64,000 nt of DNA from Aphelidium insulamus (GCA_036784855.1 JAZDSV010000019.1:62001-126000), one strand, 5' to 3'. Counted from the stretch's first letter, positions 1 through 14,131 are shown. Notes: generated by a model from the sequence alone, not told the origin. A program made the numbers and translations.

Positions 1-966
<966 letters not shown>

Positions 967-1991
967 GCGATAAGCGATCACGCACGAGCGACGCCACAAT
1001 ATTAAGTGATGTGTCACACACACAGTCGCGTACATAATTATCACAAATTAATATGCCGTGCCTCGTTACATACTGGAGGAATATTGACAAGACGTGAGCA
1101 CATCGTACAACATACGGCCAGCACTGTTGTAACAATTATTGCAAGTACATATACATATTTCTTGTCTTATTTCTTATACTTTGCATCTCCATGTTATTAG
1201 TTTGTACATCAGTACTTCAACTTTTCATCTTGAACTACAGCCCTTATATTGGTTATAACGTGTATCAACGTATGTATTAACGTGTATAGCGTGTAAAAAG
1301 TAATACCTCGTGTTTGGGTACACTGCAAATACAGCGCCAAAGTACTGCAGCAATCTGTGTGTTTTTTAATGGCAAGTACTACAGGTGACTCGTTGAAGTT
1401 GGCAATCCAAGTTATACATACTGGGCGCTGTAGAGAAAAATGTCAGCATTGTATGGTTTGCTTTGGTGACGCTTGAAAGATCGTTAAGGAATGGACACAT
1501 ATGTTGTATCCACAACCAAGATAAAAACATGGAAAAGATATAGCCTAGATATATTGTCCTTTTCAATCACGATGTCCGATCACACCCGTAATTCCATATT
1601 GAGTTAATTCTCGGAAATGCCGTAAAATTGCTGCAATTTTAGCAGAACGCGCAATTTCGCGAGTGCCATCCAGCGCAAATTAGCGTAAAATTAGAGCTTA
1701 TTTTTTGAGCGAGAAAACGGCAAAAAAGAGAGGCCGCGGGGTCAAGTCCTTTTGCTTCTGCCTGCAATTGACGGACCCCTGTTTTGCGGACCCTTTGGAC
1801 CTTACAAGTTGATGGTGCCAGCGGAGTGGATCCGGACCTTTGACCTGGAGGGCGACAACTGAGAATCAAAAATGAATTTAATTTAATAAAATGTAGTGGA
1901 ACTGTCAATAAATATAAATTACCTTAGTGTCTGAAAACAAAACAAAACTGTCAACGCGCGATCATCGCCAAGCAGATCAATAATTCAAATA
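967..1991. other. intergenic region between UGP1 and LYS1
   Basis: About 1 kb between divergently oriented genes. I see no conserved protein. The best open stretch is on the plus strand, 1695-1859, about 54 codons ending in TGA. It reads as protein-like (GPFGPYKLMVPAEWIRTFDL near its end) but has no clear start ATG, no recognised family and no obvious acceptor, so it is not called as a gene. The 1200-1560 part is AT-rich and featureless. Confidence 0.4.
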
Positions 1992-3426
<1,435 letters not shown>

Positions 3427-3695
3427 TGCTGGCACAACTTTTAATGAAATACCATCTGGATATTGTAAAAAATAGGATGATCCACAACTCGGGTGATAAC
3501 TACATGTGTGATTTCATCGACCGACCAATTCACTCTGACAGCATGCATACTTCCACGATGCATTATCCATTCATCAACAGAGAGGTTTCAAATAGAGAGA
3601 ACAAAGAACGAACGAGAGAACGGCGGCGAGAGAGAAGGCCAAAGGGCAACAGCTATTTCAACCCTGACCACACTTACCACACAAAAAATATAGAA

Positions 3696-6077
3696 ATGCC
3701 GACGCGATTATTAGCGCGGTCTTTGGCGGCCAGTGCGCGCCTGCAGCTTCGGCCAGCGGCGCGGCATGTGCCACACGGAGCTATCGGGGGTATGTTGACG
3801 CGTAGCGGGCGGAACTGTTTCTCTGCCGTGGCAGCACAAGCCACCCAGGCAACAACTGATGTCACTGTGGACGGCTCGATATCAGCCACCGACGCGGCAC
3901 CCACGCTGACGACGCTCCCGTTCGAGCAGTTCACACTGTGCGACAAGGTGGTGGCTAGTCTGCGGCGCAACGGGATGACGGGAATGTTTCCCGTGCAGGC
4001 CGCCACCTACTCGGCCATTGTGGATGGCGGAGACATTATAGCCCGCGCTCGTACGTCCATATGTGCATCTAGCTATGTATAACGCTACTCACCATATGAT
4101 TAGGCACCGGCACCGGCAAGACGCTGGCATTCCTTCTGCCGATGGTTGATGGTTTGTCGCGCGCGCAGAAGCGCAACCGATTCCCGCAGTATTTGATACT
4201 GTGTCCCACACGTGAACTGGCGCGTCAAGTTTTTGGCGAAGTCAACCGCATTGCGCCCTGGATTCCGTCTGTCTGCTGCCATGGCGGTGTCTCCTACTCT
4301 CCACAGAGTATGTGCTGCAAATAGTGTTATTGTGTACTATGCATTAATAATCATTTAACGCCACCCAGCGGACGCGTTGAATAGCGGCGTGGACATTGTG
4401 GTGGGCACGCCGGGGCGCGTGATGGACCTGGTGAAGAACAAGTCGCTGGCGCTGCACAACATACGCGCGCTTGTCATGGACGAGGCGGACCACATGATCG
4501 ACATTGGATTCGCCGACGACATGGAGGAAGTGATGAAGCAGATCAAGGCGGCCAAGGAACAAATGCAAGTGCCGGCCACCAATGCCAGTGATGACAAGGC
4601 GCCGTCACAGAGTGATGATAATGCCAACAGCTACCAGACATTGATGTTCTCGGCAACCATGCCCGCGTGGGTAAACTCGGTGAGCAAAAAGTATCTGCGC
4701 CCCTGCTGGAAGAACATTGACCTGGTGGGCGCGGACGAGACGCACGCCAGCAAGAACATTCGATACCTGGCCACGCCGTGCCATCCCAGCAACCGCGCCT
4801 CCCTCTTGATCGACATGTTTCGTCTGCGCGAGCGGGACTACAATGACCGCAAGCGTGTCATCATCTTCACCGAGACCAAGCGACAGGTGGACGAGGTCGC
4901 CGATACACTGAAGGCGTTCGACAAGAAACTGTGCGCCGTGCTGCACGGCGACGTGTCGCAGGCAATGCGCACCGCCACGCTGGAAGCATTCAAGCGCGGC
5001 GATGTCACCTGTCTGGTGGCGACTGATGTGGCCGCCCGTGGTTTGGACGTGTCCAATGTGGACCTGGTGGTGCAAATCGGTCTGCCGGCCAACGTGGAGC
5101 CGTTTCTTCATCGCAGGTATTATACTGTACCATATGCTGTATTTATGTGCACTCATATTTCATATAGCGGCCGGACTGGACGCGCGGGCAAGGAGGGAAC
5201 CTGTCTGACACTGTTTGACCTGGCGTCCGAGGGCGAGCAGCTGGCGCAGTTTGCTCGCCGCGCCAAGATTGATTTTGAGCTGCTGCCGCCGCCGCGTGAA
5301 GCCGACATCGTGGCGCTCAGTGTGGACAAGACTGTGCGCGCGATTTCTGCCGTGCCTCGTCGCACCATTGAACTGGTGCGCAGTCGGGTGCAGGACGTCT
5401 TGGGTGTGGTTGCGGTGCCAGAGGATGCGATATGCGCACTGTTGTGCGTGGCGGGCAATCTGGCCACTGTAGGCGATCGGTCCATGCTGACGGGTCAGAC
5501 GGGGCTGAGCACCGTGCGAGTGAATGGGGACTCGCTGCCGGTGGGTATTGCTGCGCACCGCGTGCTGCCCGAGCTGCGAAAGTTGCTGCCGGTCGCTTCG
5601 TCACTGATGGCATTGCGTTCGTGTGCGCGCGTGCGAGGCGGAATAGGCGGCTCGCGGTCACCGGCGTACTTGGTGGATGTGCCGGCCGAAATGAAGACTT
5701 CATTCCTGGATGCGGCGGCTCAGAGTGGCATCGATGCCGAGGAACTGACAGTCATGCCGCCGCTGTCGTCAATGTCTCTGCTCGGCACATCGTCGTCCCC
5801 GCAGTCCGATAGCCGAAGCCGCGGCACAACTGACAGAAGACACGGCAATGACCGCCAGGCCGCTCGTCATGCAGCGCCACGACAGCAGTGGATGCAACGA
5901 GGACGGCAGAATGACGGTGGCCAAGATCATCACGGCAATCGCCAGCACCGCCAGCAGCATCACTCGGACCGCTCATATGGGAAGCACCATGATCGTGGTG
6001 GAAGTCAAGGGCGCCCAGAACGCTCCCACGGACCGCCTGTGCACCCGCGATCATATCAGAGCCGTCCACGAAAGTAA
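3696..6077 (+). CDS. organellar DEAD-box RNA helicase (DDX21/RH3/RH7-like)
   Basis: ATP-dependent RNA helicase of 738 residues in four exons (3696-4050, 4104-4307, 4369-5116, 5168-6077). In order: an Arg-rich, acid-poor N-terminus (MPTRLLARSLAASARLQLRP) that looks like a mitochondrial targeting peptide; Q-motif region; ARTGTGKT (Walker A); PTRELARQ; GTPGR; DEAD as MDEADHMID; SAT; the VATDVAARGLD block; and HRSGRTGRAGKEG. A short acidic insert sits before SAT. The C-terminal 280 residues hold a GUCT-like region and end in a low-complexity His/Gln/Arg/Gly tail, a likely RNA-binding extension. The targeting call is inferred from composition only. A nucleolar DDX21-type role is the alternative. 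Confidence 0.93.
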
Positions 6078-6224
6078 CTCTCAAAGTACTCCAAGGTTCA
6101 TAGACAGTCTTCTTCTTCGAGGATGTTTATTGTGCTCAATGTGTCTGTGAACGTGACATTATAAGCAAGTGCATGTAAATAAAGTTACAGCGGATTACTA
6201 TGTAAGAAGCAAGTATATTTAAAG

Positions 6225-8147
6225 TCACAAAAAATCATCTATGGACGTGACAATGAGCTGCTGGATGGCACCGTGGAAGCTGTACTGCATACGCTGCTCA
6301 TAGTCTGCGCTTGCATCGGCAACATCGTCTTCTTCATCCTCGCCACCGTTGCCGGCAACATCATCACCGTTGCCACCAGAGTCACTCGAGTCATCCACCA
6401 GCGGGGGTGGGCGCGCACGTCGATGTCTTCCACCGCCACCGCCGCCACCATCATTGCCACTGTTGCCAACATCAGTCAACTCGAACGGGCGGGTGGGATC
6501 CGCATGGGCGACTGCTCGGCGAAAGCTGCGATACACCCGCTCCACCACACCCTCGGCACCCTGTTTCAACTGTTCGGCACCGCGACCGCCGTACTTGCGC
6601 GAGTGCACGCGCGCGTGATGCCAAAACACACTGCTCGCGGACACGGGGTGCGAGCGGTGCATGACAAACGCCACCGGGTGCACCAGGAACGAGCAGAGCC
6701 GGTACTGCAGCTGGGTGATGTGCGTGCGCTTGTTGAAGGAGTAGCCGCGGAACCGGCCATCGTACACGCCCAGAGTGTCGCGGTGGCCGACAATGTACGG
6801 CTCGAAGAAGCGGTTGATCTTGCGCTTGAACTGCGGCTGTTGCTGTTGCCACTGGGTGCTGGTGGCGGATGGGACGCGGCCAATATTCAGCGCGTACACA
6901 TTGTCCGTCCAGCCGGGCGGCACGTACCGCGGGTCCGGGTTGGTGCGAGCGCTGGACGCGGCGGCCGTGGCAAACCATTTCGGAAAGTTGGTGGCCGCTT
7001 GCACGTTTGTCAGCTCAAAGTGATACTTTTTGGCCTTGATGCCCTCGCACCAGGCTTGCGTGCGCCGCGTGTCCAGCGCCGGCTGTGCCCCGTCTCCTCG
7101 AGCGGGCAGCAGGCGTCTTGCGTGGAATGGGATGACGTGGCCGGCAATGCACTCGGCCATCAGCGTGCCGACACTCCACTCGTCGTCGCCCACCCGGCTG
7201 CCACTGCCACTGTCACTACTGTCACCAACGTCGCCGCCTTCGTCCGTCTCGAACGCCGGCACAACCAGCACATTGCCATAGGAGAGCGGCGAGCGCTGCG
7301 GCGCTGCCAGCATCTGCGCCACCCATCGCCTCTCCTGGCGCAGACTGTCATACAGCGCTGCCGACGGCACAAAGTCCACATCGAGCCCAAACAGGAACGG
7401 CGACCTGGCCAGCAGTAGGGCAATGTTGCGCAGCGTGTTTATCGGGTAGAAGAGGTCGTACGGCTGCTGCGGCACCGTCGGCTCCACCGTGTACGCCACA
7501 CCAAACACCAGGTGCACATCGGTGCGGCTGTGGCCCGTGCGTGTGATGGCCGCTTGCAGTGGGTGCAGCGGGTGCTCCGTGTCGGCGTGCAGGTCCACCA
7601 GTGTGCCGTTGCCGTTGTAGTTGCTGTCTGTGCCGTCTGGGGTGTCAATGACAGCATCTGGAAGCCACTGCGGATCGTCAATGTACAGGGCGATGCTGAT
7701 GGGGCCGCGCCATGCACTCAGTATGCCCTCGAGCATGGGCAGCCGCTCGTAGGACAGCTGCGTGAACAGCGTGACATCCGCGGCGCCGCTGTCATCGTCG
7801 CCGTGGTGCGCTGCCGACGACATATCGGCGGCTGCAATGTAGCGCGGCAGCACCACATACTGCAGCACATTGTCACCGCCATACTGCCGTACCAGCGGAT
7901 CCGTGTCGGCCAGCAGCGCACACTCGGCCACCGACGCCAGCATGTCGGCGCGAAAGAGTTGCCGGAGCGGGCCGCGGTACTCTTCCGGCCCCAGCCACAT
8001 GCGGGCATGCCGGGACACTGCATGCAGCCGGCCACCATCGGCCGCCGGTCGCCACCCTGCAAAGTCAGTGTTGACTTTGGCGCCACTGCTGCCGGCAGCC
8101 AGCAGTGTCAACTGGCCCAGTAGCAGCACTGTCTGCCATGGCGGCAT
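6225..8147 (-). CDS. secreted/Golgi GT49 (LARGE-like) glycosyltransferase
   Basis: Single-exon gene of 640 residues. The N-terminus (MPPWQTVLLLGQLTLLAAG) is a signal peptide or signal anchor. The catalytic region carries the GT49 landmarks: DVTLFTQLSYERLPMLEGIL, YPINTLRNIAL, then the metal-binding DxD in LFGLDVDFVPS, then VLVVPAFE, AWCEGIKAKKYHFELT, EPYIVGHRD and the C-terminal block RFRGYSFNKRTHITQL. This matches the C-terminal glucuronyltransferase domain of LARGE and B4GAT1. The protein likely works in the secretory pathway on glycans. The last 80 residues are an acidic and glycine-rich tail. The absence of introns contrasts with the intron-rich genes nearby. Substrate unknown. Confidence 0.88.
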   Translation of the reverse strand: MPPWQTVLLLGQLTLLAAGSSGAKVNTDFAGWRPAADGGRLHAVSRHARMWLGPEEYRGPLRQLFRADMLASVAECALLADTDPLVRQYGGDNVLQYVVLPRYIAAADMSSAAHHGDDDSGAADVTLFTQLSYERLPMLEGILSAWRGPISIALYIDDPQWLPDAVIDTPDGTDSNYNGNGTLVDLHADTEHPLHPLQAAITRTGHSRTDVHLVFGVAYTVEPTVPQQPYDLFYPINTLRNIALLLARSPFLFGLDVDFVPSAALYDSLRQERRWVAQMLAAPQRSPLSYGNVLVVPAFETDEGGDVGDSSDSGSGSRVGDDEWSVGTLMAECIAGHVIPFHARRLLPARGDGAQPALDTRRTQAWCEGIKAKKYHFELTNVQAATNFPKWFATAAASSARTNPDPRYVPPGWTDNVYALNIGRVPSATSTQWQQQQPQFKRKINRFFEPYIVGHRDTLGVYDGRFRGYSFNKRTHITQLQYRLCSFLVHPVAFVMHRSHPVSASSVFWHHARVHSRKYGGRGAEQLKQGAEGVVERVYRSFRRAVAHADPTRPFELTDVGNSGNDGGGGGGGRHRRARPPPLVDDSSDSGGNGDDVAGNGGEDEEDDVADASADYEQRMQYSFHGAIQQLIVTSIDDFL

Positions 8148-8317
8148 TATTGCAGATATATATATATATATGGATATATATAGATATATATATATATATC
8201 TGTGTGTATGTCCATATGTACAGATGTGTGGTGTGTGGGTGTGTGTTTATTAAAGTGTGTGTATTGCAAGTGGAGTGGAGTGAAAGTGGCGTAGAGTTAT
8301 GGATGATGCGGTGTGCG
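8148..8317. repeat. AT/GT-rich simple repeats upstream of the GT49 gene
   Basis: Imperfect (TA)n from about 8156 to 8200 followed by GT-rich sequence to about 8255. It lies in the short gap between the GT49-like gene start and the 3' end of the next ankyrin gene. No coding potential seen. Confidence 0.8.
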
Positions 8318-9630
8318 TTAGGTGCTGCTAGTCAGCGGCGGGGAATGGTGTTGAAGTTGCGGCGGAGTGCGGCTGCCATATTTAGCATGAAGAGCTTGTA
8401 CGAAATACTTGTGGACCAAATGATACTTGTGCCAGTAGCCCTTTTCTTTTGCCAGATTCATAGCTCTCTCAATCTCGTCTACGCTGAACCTTCCAGTGCC
8501 TAGCAAGTATTCCGCCATTTCAGCATCGGCGTAAAACACTGCCATCAGTAAAACATTCCCATTAAGGTTCCAGTGCTGAGCAGCTTCCGGACGGCTGAGC
8601 AGTTCTTCAAAAAGTATTTTTACGTTCTCGAGTCTGTTATTTTCTACTGCACTGCGAAATACTGTATAAACGTACTGTGCCACATTGTTGAAGTTATAAT
8701 ACGGTGCCAGAGCTCTGACGACATCAGCGTAGGGGCCTTCTGCTGCATAATGGAGGGGAGTAAATCCCAGAGAATCTTTATCCGCGTCAAAATCTAGCCG
8801 CACCCAGTCTTCGCGCTTATCGCGACTTGCTTCACGCACCTTTGTCAACACCAAGTACTTAGTCGATGGCAATGAACCGCTCTTTGCAGCAAAGTGCAAC
8901 AGAGAACGTCGATATAAGTCATTCCAGTTCCAACAGATTGCCGCCATTCCTTCTGGTGTATCAGCCAACAATTGTGCTATCCTGATACAGTGCATCGGAT
9001 CTTTTGATCTATAAGATCGGTTAGGTATTCCTCGTTGGCATAATTGACTAGCTGTTGTGCTGTTTGGCTGCGACCAATGCTGGCTGCCTCCAGTGCTGCT
9101 GTATTAAGCTCCTCATCGCTGAACTTCACTTTGTCAAGCAGATTCTGAACGGCTACAGTTGAGCCGGCGCGCGCTGCCAGAAGCAACTTTTCGCTGGCCG
9201 TTGCTGGATGCGAATCGAGAGCTCCGCGATCCATAAGGGCCTTTTGCACTTCCCAGCTATGTTTGCCCTCTTTGGCAAGTGCAGCTTGCAGCGGTGTGCG
9301 GTCATTCTGCTGGAGATTTATCTGGTCTTGATCAGTGTCGACCAATGCCGCAACAATGTCAGCTCGACCACGTTGAATTGCGTCAAACATTGCGTGCCCG
9401 CCATCATCATTGCGAATGAAGTCGTACTGAATTAGGTGACGTACGCATTCCATATCGAGTTCTTGCCATGCGGTGGTGTACAGATTCCAGATGTTGGACT
9501 TCCACTCGTCGTTATTCTCATGTCGCACATGCAAACCTTTCTCCATAAACTGATGGCATTTATCCTCGTGCTGTGCCGCAGCGCAGTGAATAAGTGCAAT
9601 CGCACTCGCAATTACTACCGGATACCGCAT
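8318..9630 (-). pseudogene. secreted ankyrin-repeat gene split by a frameshift
   Basis: Two long minus-strand reading frames abut. 9630-8977 begins with ATG and a signal peptide (MRYPVVIASAIALIHCAAAQ) and runs through weak ankyrin-like helices (GGHAMFDAIQRGRADIVAALV). 8995-8318 continues with clear ankyrin units (RRSLLHFAAKSGS; GFTPLHYAAEGPYADVVRAL). The paralogue at 9935-11149 runs through the same region in one frame, so this gene needs a shift of frame near 8980-9010. A 46-bp intron with an odd GC donor could also explain it, but would remove residues that align with the paralogue. Either a pseudogene, a sequencing slip or an unusual intron. No other introns. Confidence 0.75.
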
Positions 9631-9934
9631 GTCCAAATTGGTGCAATGTGCAACGCGCTGACAGCAAGTTTAAGTAGAAAAATTTGGCCAAGCTTCAGAT
9701 GCAGATGCAGATGCGGTGCACTTGATTAGTCAAATTGCGCAGGCTTCAGATGCACCGTGATCACGTGGCACACTAGCAGGATACAACATGCAGCTTATTG
9801 AGCAGGGGGGACATGTGCAAATTATCTTGTGGAATATGTATGACGCTATATTTAAGAATATTTAAACCGATTCTTGCCATCGGTTCAATAGCCGGTTACT
9901 CTTCCAGGACGCCGCATTGATATAATGCGCCTCA

Positions 9935-11149
9935 TCAAACGTACTTGCTGAGCACTTGAAGCTTTCTAGGAAAACTCCTGCTCTTGGCCAGCATGACCGC
10001 CTGAAGTATTGCATCACGCGAGAATTGCAGTGAGGCCAACAGGTACTCCATTGTAGCCACGGTGGCGAATTCCACACTGTATTGCAGGAGGGAATCCAGC
10101 ACTGTTTCATCAAGTGTTGCTGCCTGAGGCAGCAGTAGTTGCACCACGCGCATATTATTGTGCCGGATGGCCACATGGAGTGCGGTGTGGCCTTGCATAT
10201 CTTTGACATCAATTTTGGCCAGTGGCGACAACTGCAAAACCATTCGCGGATCCGTTAGCGCTGCTGCATAGTGCAACGCCGTCCAACCACTCGCGTCTTG
10301 ATCGTCAATATGGGCACGGATATCATTGCGGAAGGGGCTTTCGAGAAACAGAGCCATAACCCCCGCTGAGCCCGCTTTGGCTGCGTGGTGTAGCATAGTC
10401 ATCTGGTTCTCATCGCCACGCAAGATGACAGTTATGTAGCGGTCAACCTGCATTCGCAACCTTATTTCGCTTAGCTGGTCGGCAATGACCAGCCCTTTCG
10501 CACACAGCTGTTTAACAAAGTTGAAGTCAACTGCATCAGCCAGCATGGCAGCCGCGTCTCCCTGATAGTAGCGTATCGCGTCCGTAAATGAATTTTCCAT
10601 CATCTGCGCATCCAAATCCTGGGCATAGTCCAGCCCGTAACGGATTGCTCCTGTGGCGCCAACTTGTGCCGCCAACCGAAATTTCGACAACACTTCTTTC
10701 CGGGAGAACAGAGTGCCGCTTGCCATTGCGTCCAACAATACTCTCTGTATACCGGGAGATGAGGACGCGCCGTCAAGGAGCGCTGCACATTCTTTAGAGG
10801 AGGCAAACGACTTGGGTTGTGTCTGCAGCATTAGTGCCACCAAATCGGCGCGATCATTACCGAGAGCATAGTCCTGGGTCATTGCCAGTGCAAAGTCCGC
10901 GCGCTTGAGAAAGTAGCGCACGCAGTCCATGTCTCCCTCTTGCAGCGCCTTGTAAAGCTTTAACTCGAAGATAGTCGCCTTCTGGTTGAATGTTTCTGCT
11001 GTGGCGTCGGGAAAGCGCTCACGCAGCTCCAAGCACGACATGGCACTAAGTTCGGCATCGCGCGTCATGGCATAAACAGCTTGTGCCAGCAGGGCCATCA
11101 CGGCTGACAAGAAGTATATATTTGCGTGCATGAAGAGACAGAGTTCCAT
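9935..11149 (-). CDS. secreted ankyrin-repeat protein
   Basis: Intact intronless gene of 404 residues. The N-terminus has a hydrophobic signal peptide; the ATG at 11131 (MHANIYFLSAVMALLAQAVYA) gives the cleaner signal than the one at 11149. Then about ten degenerate ankyrin units follow. The best are QMTMLHHAAKAGSAGVMALF, ASGWTALHYAAALTD and MQGHTALHVAIRHNN. It is a paralogue of the broken gene just downstream: both share the segment (M/L)DCVRYFLKRADF-like after the signal peptide. Exported ankyrin proteins are typical of parasite effector or cell-surface families, but no function can be assigned from sequence. Confidence 0.85.
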   Translation of the reverse strand: MELCLFMHANIYFLSAVMALLAQAVYAMTRDAELSAMSCLELRERFPDATAETFNQKATIFELKLYKALQEGDMDCVRYFLKRADFALAMTQDYALGNDRADLVALMLQTQPKSFASSKECAALLDGASSSPGIQRVLLDAMASGTLFSRKEVLSKFRLAAQVGATGAIRYGLDYAQDLDAQMMENSFTDAIRYYQGDAAAMLADAVDFNFVKQLCAKGLVIADQLSEIRLRMQVDRYITVILRGDENQMTMLHHAAKAGSAGVMALFLESPFRNDIRAHIDDQDASGWTALHYAAALTDPRMVLQLSPLAKIDVKDMQGHTALHVAIRHNNMRVVQLLLPQAATLDETVLDSLLQYSVEFATVATMEYLLASLQFSRDAILQAVMLAKSRSFPRKLQVLSKYV

Positions 11150-11362
11150 CTGCAGCCGATTGAAGCTGCAGCTGATCGCCGTACATAATTGGCTCTTGGA
11201 ATGGCCAATGGGAGCAGGTGCAGTTCAGGTACACGCCGCCAATTACGACATTTAAACACAAACTATACTTGACCCGTTGCACTATATTGCAAGCGGTGTG
11301 TGCACTTGGAATATCTTCATTATATTTCGACACAGCTAGACAAAGGCACACGGTCACACTCA

Positions 11363-12618
11363 ATGGACGCGGACGCGCTTACTGTGCGCCGGGTGCCGTT
11401 CGCGTGCGCGTCTGGGGAACTGTCACGGCTGGCCGAACTGGTGCACGCAGCGTTTCCGCCAGCGCGCCTGCTCGTCGTGCCGTCCGATGCACCGTCCTCG
11501 CGCGCGCTGGGCGGCGTCTCGTGCAGCGACATCTGCATTGTGCCGGCGGACGACGCGGAGCAGTCAGCGCCACCGGGCTACAGCGCGCGTGTGGCTGTGG
11601 AGGCCTTCAACTATATGCTGGTGGAGCTGCGGCGATTGCGCAGTGCAGCCAGGTGCCAGCAGCTCGGGCTGCCGGAGCCGGCGCCGCCCTCGTCGTATGA
11701 TCATGCTGAGACACGGGACGGCGGTGTCGGAATGGACAAGCTGAGCAGCTTCCTCGACTGGGGTCGACGCAAACCGTACGAGGAGCCATCCACCGCGGCT
11801 TCATACGCGCGCATATCACGGGCGATCGAGTGCATTGATCGCGCCGTGAAGGAGTTTGGGTATGCGGTATCAATGTGATCAACACTCTGCTTCTCTCACA
11901 GCCAGCAGATGGCCAGCACTGGCATTCAGCTACAATGGCGGCAAAGACTGCTCGGTGCTGCTGCAACTGCTCTACTATGTGCGGTTTTATCGCGGTGGCT
12001 ACAACCACCAAGACTCGTCAAACATGAAGACTGTGTACATTCTACCCGCCAAACCGTTTGCCGAGGTGGAGACCTTTGTCAAGTACAATGCCAAAAGGTT
12101 AGCCTAATTATATCCATGCTTATTCTGCCAACAGCAGTTCAGGTATCGTATGGACATTACCGAGCTGCCGTCGCCGATGCAGAGCGGCTTGCAAAAGTAC
12201 CTGGCGGACAACCCGGATATCAAGGCTATATTTGTGGGCACTCGGCGCACGGATCCACATGCCTGTAAGAATATGGATATTTATATATCATTGTGTGTGA
12301 TGCATCTCGATAATTGGGCTGGCAGCAAATCTGACAGAGTTTGCACCGACTGATGCGGGATGGCCTGCATTCATGCGCGTCAATCCACTGCTGGACTGGA
12401 GCTACAAGGACATTTGGGACTATTTGCGAGAGTATGAAGTGCCGTACTGTGAACTGTATGACAATGGCTACACGTCGCTGGGCGGAGTGGACAACACGCT
12501 GCCCAACCCGCATCTGCGCGAACCCGATTCGATATCCTCATATCGGCAGGCATATCACCTGCAAGACACGGACGGCCAGCTAGAGCGCGCCGGTCGGCTC
12601 ACGTTCAAGTCCAACTAG
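11363..12618 (+). CDS. FAD1: FAD synthase (FMN adenylyltransferase)
   Basis: Transfers AMP from ATP to FMN to make FAD. Four exons: 11363-11859, 11906-12097, 12143-12264, 12326-12618; 367 residues. The C-terminal 200 residues are a PAPS-reductase-type N-type ATP pyrophosphatase: PP-loop LAFSYNGGKDCSVLL, ELPSPMQSGLQKYL, IFVGTRRTDPHA, then NPLLDWSYKDIWDYLREYEVPY and YDNGYTSLGG. This is the Fad1/FLAD1 signature. The N-terminal 165 residues do not show an evident molybdopterin-binding domain and are divergent. Starts at 11300 and 11363 are both possible; I chose the second because it follows non-coding-like sequence. Divergent promoter of about 210 bp with the ankyrin gene. Confidence 0.93.
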
Positions 12619-12761
12619 GCCGCCGTTAACATAAACACATTTATATTGTCTGTGCGAGCATCTGAACAAAGTTATCGCTATGTATGGAGCCAGAAGAAGA
12701 GAGTGGGAGAGAGAGAGACAGTGCACTGTTGTATCAATCACTTACTACAGCAGAATCAATC

Positions 12762-13885
12762 ATGTCACGCCCACAACAGCAACGGCCTCCAGCGCGCCCT
12801 GCTTCGGCGGCGGTGGACTCGCCCGCTGCACAGCTCCAATTCTTTTCCGGTCAGTACGGCCAGCCACAGCCGTCGGGTGGTGGCGCTGCATACTCGCAGC
12901 AGCAGCATCCACAACAGCAACAACCTGGTGCATATAGCACTACTGGTGGATATGGCGCCGACCCGCGCTACCACCAACAACAACAGCAGCAGCAACAACA
13001 GCAACAGAATGCCGGCTACTTGGGCATGGGGGGCCGGTTCTCCAATGTTGGAGGAGGTGCCGGCGCGGCATACGGACCCACCATGATGCAGCCGTCGTAC
13101 GCTCAGGGCTCAGGCCAAGCAGACCCCGTGCGCCGTGTTCTGGTCGGCAGTCCGTGGGGCACCGCTGGATACTCTGATGAGCCGCCGCTGTGCGAGGAGC
13201 TCGGCGTCAATTTCGGCCACATTCGCTCCAAGACCATGTCGGTGTTGAATGTGTTTCGCATCCCCGACAAGCACATCATGGACGGTGTGTATGTGGATGC
13301 ATGTGGTATATATATATATATATATATGCCTGTGCATGGTGTATATCAGTGCACTCCATCTAACGTCTCAGATACCGATCTGGCTGGGCCAGCCTTCTTC
13401 TGCGTTCTGTTTGCCGGCTTTCTTCTGCTGGCAAGTATTCTCCCATCACTTGCAACTTGACACTAACATATCCGCACTGCTCACTGCAGTCGGGCAAGGT
13501 GCACTTTGGCTACATTTACGGGGTGGCGATGCTGGGCTGTGCATCCGTGTACATTATCATGAACCTGATGAGTCAGAAGGGCATTGACATATATCGCACA
13601 GCCAGCGTGCTTGGCTACTGTCTGCTGCCAATGGTCTTGCTCAGCATTGCCTCCACGCTACTAAGTCTCACGTGAGTACTATTTCTGTGTGTATCTACCT
13701 TTGGCTCATTTTGCTTACATAGCGGTCTAGTGGGACTGGTGCTGAGTATAACGTCCATACTGTGGTGCACGTACTCGGCGTCCACAATGTTTGTCACCGT
13801 TCTCTCAATGAAGGATCAGCGCATACTGGTCGCGTATCCCGTCGGCCTTCTCTACGTGGTGTTTGCCCTGCTCACCGTCTTTTGA
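12762..13885 (+). CDS. Yip1/YIPF5-family Golgi membrane protein
   Basis: Multi-pass protein of ER exit sites and Golgi that binds Rab GTPases. Four exons: 12762-13284, 13372-13430, 13490-13671, 13723-13885; 308 residues. The N-terminal half is cytosolic and rich in Gln/Pro/Gly with a poly-Q tract near 12973-13006. The conserved entry to the membrane domain, KHIMDDTDLAGP, and [11 protein letters not shown] identify the family. Five hydrophobic segments follow to the C-terminus. Intron 2 (13431-13489) begins GCAAGT, not GT; homology across the junction (FLLL then [11 protein letters not shown]) leaves little doubt. An upstream in-frame ATG at 12684 exists but lacks conserved sequence. Confidence 0.93.
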
Positions 13886-14131
13886 TGCCAATACAAACCT
13901 GTAATGCCATGCAATGACATGGACACGGCGATGGAGCGCAAAATTGTATTCGACAGCAAGTGTCTTGTCTTCAACACAGTTGTAAGAAGCGGTACCAGCA
14001 CCTTCGGGTCTTGGATATGTGTGTGTGTTCATGGATGTGGGTGTGTTGTGTGGTGGAGTGTATGCTTGTGGGTCAGATGTTTTGTGTAAGTCAGCGAGTC
14101 AGTTGAGTGCGAAAGGCGATACATGCGCCGG

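Noticed and set aside
1639-1908. 89-codon minus-strand open frame between UGP1 and LYS1
   Set aside because: No true ATG at its start, no conserved pattern, and it lies in AT-rich intergenic sequence.
6273-7418. Long plus-strand open frame (381 codons) opposite the GT49 gene
   Set aside because: It is the antisense shadow of the GT49-like gene. Its sequence is Arg/His-rich and matches nothing, while the minus strand has all the catalytic motifs.
12684-12761. N-terminal extension of the Yip1-family gene
   Set aside because: The extra 26 residues are charged, unconserved and overlap a GA-rich stretch that looks like 5' UTR.
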